The notes under the pieces are model-generated. The model did no database searches and had not been told where the DNA came from. It saw nothing but the letters and a program-made list of their open reading frames with translations. A stretch of DNA of 44,489 bases from an uncultured Bacteroidia bacterium (lineage in GTDB: Bacteria; Bacteroidota; Bacteroidia; Bacteroidales; UBA932). Numbering within the stretch: the stretch's first letter is position 1; every line of letters begins with the position of its first letter. This document shows, piece after piece, positions 43,410 to 44,489 of this stretch. The DNA lies in contig CADBPR010000067.1 in NCBI GenBank assembly GCA_902796555.1, positions 1-44,489 on the forward strand, in the 5' to 3' direction. The position numbers were made by a program, and so were the translations under genes.

Positions 43410-44027
43410 CTATAGCGGATGGATAAAACGGGCCGGATTCCCCGCCCAGACCTGGTCCGGGGGAATGTCGCCGGTCACGACGCTGCCGGCGCCGACGACA
43501 CTGCGGTCTCCGATGGTCACGCCCTTGAGCACGACACAGCGCGCACCCAGTAGGACATCGTTGCCAATCGTGACCGGTTTCGAAGCAATATGCTGTCTGT
43601 CAACGGAATAATCTCGACGATGCAAATAATAGAGGCTGTGGGCGTCATGGTCCATAATCATACAGTCGGCGCCGATGTTGACATGGTTGCCGATGGTAAT
43701 GGAGGAGCGGGCCCACAGGGTGCTGCAACTCATTCCGACGCCGTCGCCAATCCGGATGACCGCGCCTTCGCCGGCAAAAATCCCGCTGCGCAGGTTACGG
43801 CCCAGGCGGTTGACCCCGGCGCCGCTGATGCAATGGAAGCGGGAGCCGACGGTAATCTGCGCGCCGTCCTTGCGCTCCAGCAGCAGGCGTCCTTCCACCC
43901 GGCAGGAGGGTCCGAAATGTACGCCGAACAGCCGCATTTTCAGGCGGTTACACACTACAGTACACCCCAGCAGGACTTTGCGTACAGTCCTGCCGCAGCG
44001 TGCCGGTATGTTCTCCTTTGCACCCAT
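43410..44027 (-). CDS. Hexapeptide-repeat (left-handed beta-helix) acyltransferase
   Basis: The 205-residue protein has many hexapeptide repeats (ITVGSRFHCISGAGVNRLG, IRIGDGVGMSC, SITIGNHVNIGADCMIMDHD, PVTIGNDVLLGARCVVLKGV, TIGDRSVVGAGSVVTGDIP, and the final WAGNPARFI), characteristic of maltose/galactoside O-acetyltransferase-type enzymes; His in MDHDAH is the likely catalytic base. It is the first gene of the glycan operon. The annotated ATG at 44027 sits only 7 bases after a -7 promoter element, so it would be leaderless. A GTG at residue 25 or ATG at residue 31 are alternative starts. Confidence 0.85.
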   Translation of the reverse strand: MGAKENIPARCGRTVRKVLLGCTVVCNRLKMRLFGVHFGPSCRVEGRLLLERKDGAQITVGSRFHCISGAGVNRLGRNLRSGIFAGEGAVIRIGDGVGMSCSTLWARSSITIGNHVNIGADCMIMDHDAHSLYYLHRRDYSVDRQHIASKPVTIGNDVLLGARCVVLKGVTIGDRSVVGAGSVVTGDIPPDQVWAGNPARFIHPL

Positions 44028-44033
44028 GAACTA

Positions 44034-44041
44034 CAAATATA
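44034..44041 (-). promoter_or_regulatory. -7 promoter element of the glycan operon
   Basis: On the minus strand TATATTTG matches TAnnTTTG, ending 7 bases before the annotated acyltransferase ATG. No clear -33 element is visible. The rest of 44042-44481 contains the repeats listed separately and no supported gene. Confidence 0.5.
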
Positions 44042-44160
44042 AATAAAATCTTTAAAAATAGTGCCTTTCCCGCCTGTAAATCCCCCTAAACGCGCTGTTC
44101 CGGCCGTTTTCTTTCGGCGGCTTCACGGTTTGGCCGCGTTTGTTCCTTCTGCTGTGCCTG

Positions 44161-44252
44161 GCGTCTCCGCGCTTCGGCCGGGACGGAACGGCCTCCTGAG
44201 AGGAGGGATACGTCGGCCTTATCCGCCCGGCGCTCCGCTGCTTCGCCGCCGC
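44161..44252 (-). repeat. Inverted distal copy of the 137-bp repeat unit (first 90 or so bases)
   Basis: Read on the minus strand it starts GCGGCGAAGCAGCGGAGCG and continues through TCTCAGGAGGCCGTTCCG to CGGAGACGCC, matching the first part of the unit at 38564 and 38701 with roughly a dozen differences. It is a single copy and lies in the opposite orientation, so the two repeat patches face each other across the glycan operon. Confidence 0.8.
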
Positions 44253-44347
44253 TCACTCACTTCTTGGGTTCCGCTATACTGCCGGCCAGTTCCCCCGGCT
44301 CGCTGCCCAAGGCCACCTTGCGAACCCCGCAGACTTCTCTCAAAGGG

Positions 44348-44405
44348 TCTGAGCGGTAAACCATTGATATTCAGTAATATCCTGATTTTCCCCTGGTACA
44401 ACTGT
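44348..44405. repeat. Palindromic intergenic element, copy 2 (half)
   Basis: This segment matches 38883-38940 in the same orientation with 50 of 58 bases identical, including CCCCTGGTACAACTGT. The right half of the hairpin is replaced by GGCTCACCGGGATTTTT, so the palindrome is incomplete here. Confidence 0.75.
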
Positions 44406-44468
44406 GGCTCACCGGGATTTTTCCGTGGAAAAAAGGTCTTGGGTACGTGTTTATTACGCGTAAAGTTA

Positions 44469-44476
44469 TAACTTTG
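44469..44476 (+). promoter_or_regulatory. -7 promoter element for the gene at the right edge
   Basis: TAACTTTG matches TAnnTTTG, 5 bases before an ATG at 44482. The close spacing suggests a leaderless start or that the true start lies beyond the window. Confidence 0.45.
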
Positions 44477-44481
44477 CACAC

Positions 44482-44489
44482 ATGAAAAA
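44482..44489 (+). CDS. Start of a further gene, cut by window edge
   Basis: ATGAAAAA follows a -7 promoter element and could encode a Met-Lys N-terminus as in exported proteins. Only 8 bases are visible, so nothing can be said of the product. Confidence 0.3.

Noticed and set aside
44061-44471. 136-codon frame at the right end
   Set aside because: It runs through the inverted repeat copy and palindromic element; its similarity to the frame at 38426-38740 reflects shared repeats.

Overview
The window is chromosomal DNA from a member of the Bacteroidota, most likely the order Bacteroidales. The evidence is the gene families: DUF3575 and DUF6562 (fimbrillin-like) lipoproteins, an OadG subunit with a lamin-tail domain, a DUF2764-type V-ATPase operon, bactofilin next to a long SecA, and L31 type B. 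The promoters fit too: many genes are preceded by the Bacteroidota -7 element TAnnTTTG, several with a TTG or TTTG about 19-20 bases upstream, and few have a Shine-Dalgarno. Most of the window is visibly GC-rich, with dense operons joined by ATGA or TAATG overlaps. I cannot name the genus.

Layout. 1-465: 5' part of PEP carboxykinase (minus). 617-3285: recQ coupled to a metallo-beta-lactamase-fold hydrolase. 3286-3675: noncoding, with a promoter and a 23-codon stub resembling the start of ketopantoate reductase. 3676-10076 (minus): a four-gene surface operon (DUF3575 beta-barrel protein, two DUF6562-like lipoproteins, and a 1098-residue multidomain lipoprotein). 10294-11738: a TPR membrane protein and YebC. 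11855-15918: the sodium-pumping methylmalonyl-CoA decarboxylase (alpha, delta/OadG, biotin carrier, beta), followed by an outer-membrane barrel protein, a DUF389 membrane protein and a degenerate homocysteine-methyltransferase homologue (to 19185). 19283-26493: the V-type ATPase (E, DUF2764, A, B, D, I, K).

26556-31200 is an AT-rich accessory patch: a gutted Rhs/YD-repeat gene, a secreted protein made of two similar halves, a small lipoprotein ORF, a membrane-anchored orphan, and a lipoprotein TPR-TM-HTH regulator. It ends beside tRNA-Glu(CTC). 31416-33934 holds a phosphoglucosamine-mutase-type enzyme coupled to a NamZ-family (DUF1343) protein. L31 type B, a hairpin-rich inverted-repeat element, bactofilin and SecA follow. 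39039-44027 (minus) is a small glycan operon: hexapeptide acyltransferase, GT4 glycosyltransferase, Wzx-like flippase and sialate O-acetylesterase. It lies between two patches of related intergenic repeats (38564-38990 and 44161-44405). The first codons of another gene appear at the right end.

How the genes may work together. The decarboxylase beta subunit has the GGADGPT motif, and the V-ATPase K subunit keeps the full Na+-ligand set known from Enterococcus hirae NtpK. The centre of the window therefore plausibly encodes both halves of a sodium circuit: decarboxylation during propionate formation builds a Na+ gradient that the V-ATPase can share. PEP carboxykinase at the left edge fits the same anaerobic succinate/propionate metabolism. 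The less familiar biology is in the Rhs island, the surface operon and the repeats around the glycan operon.
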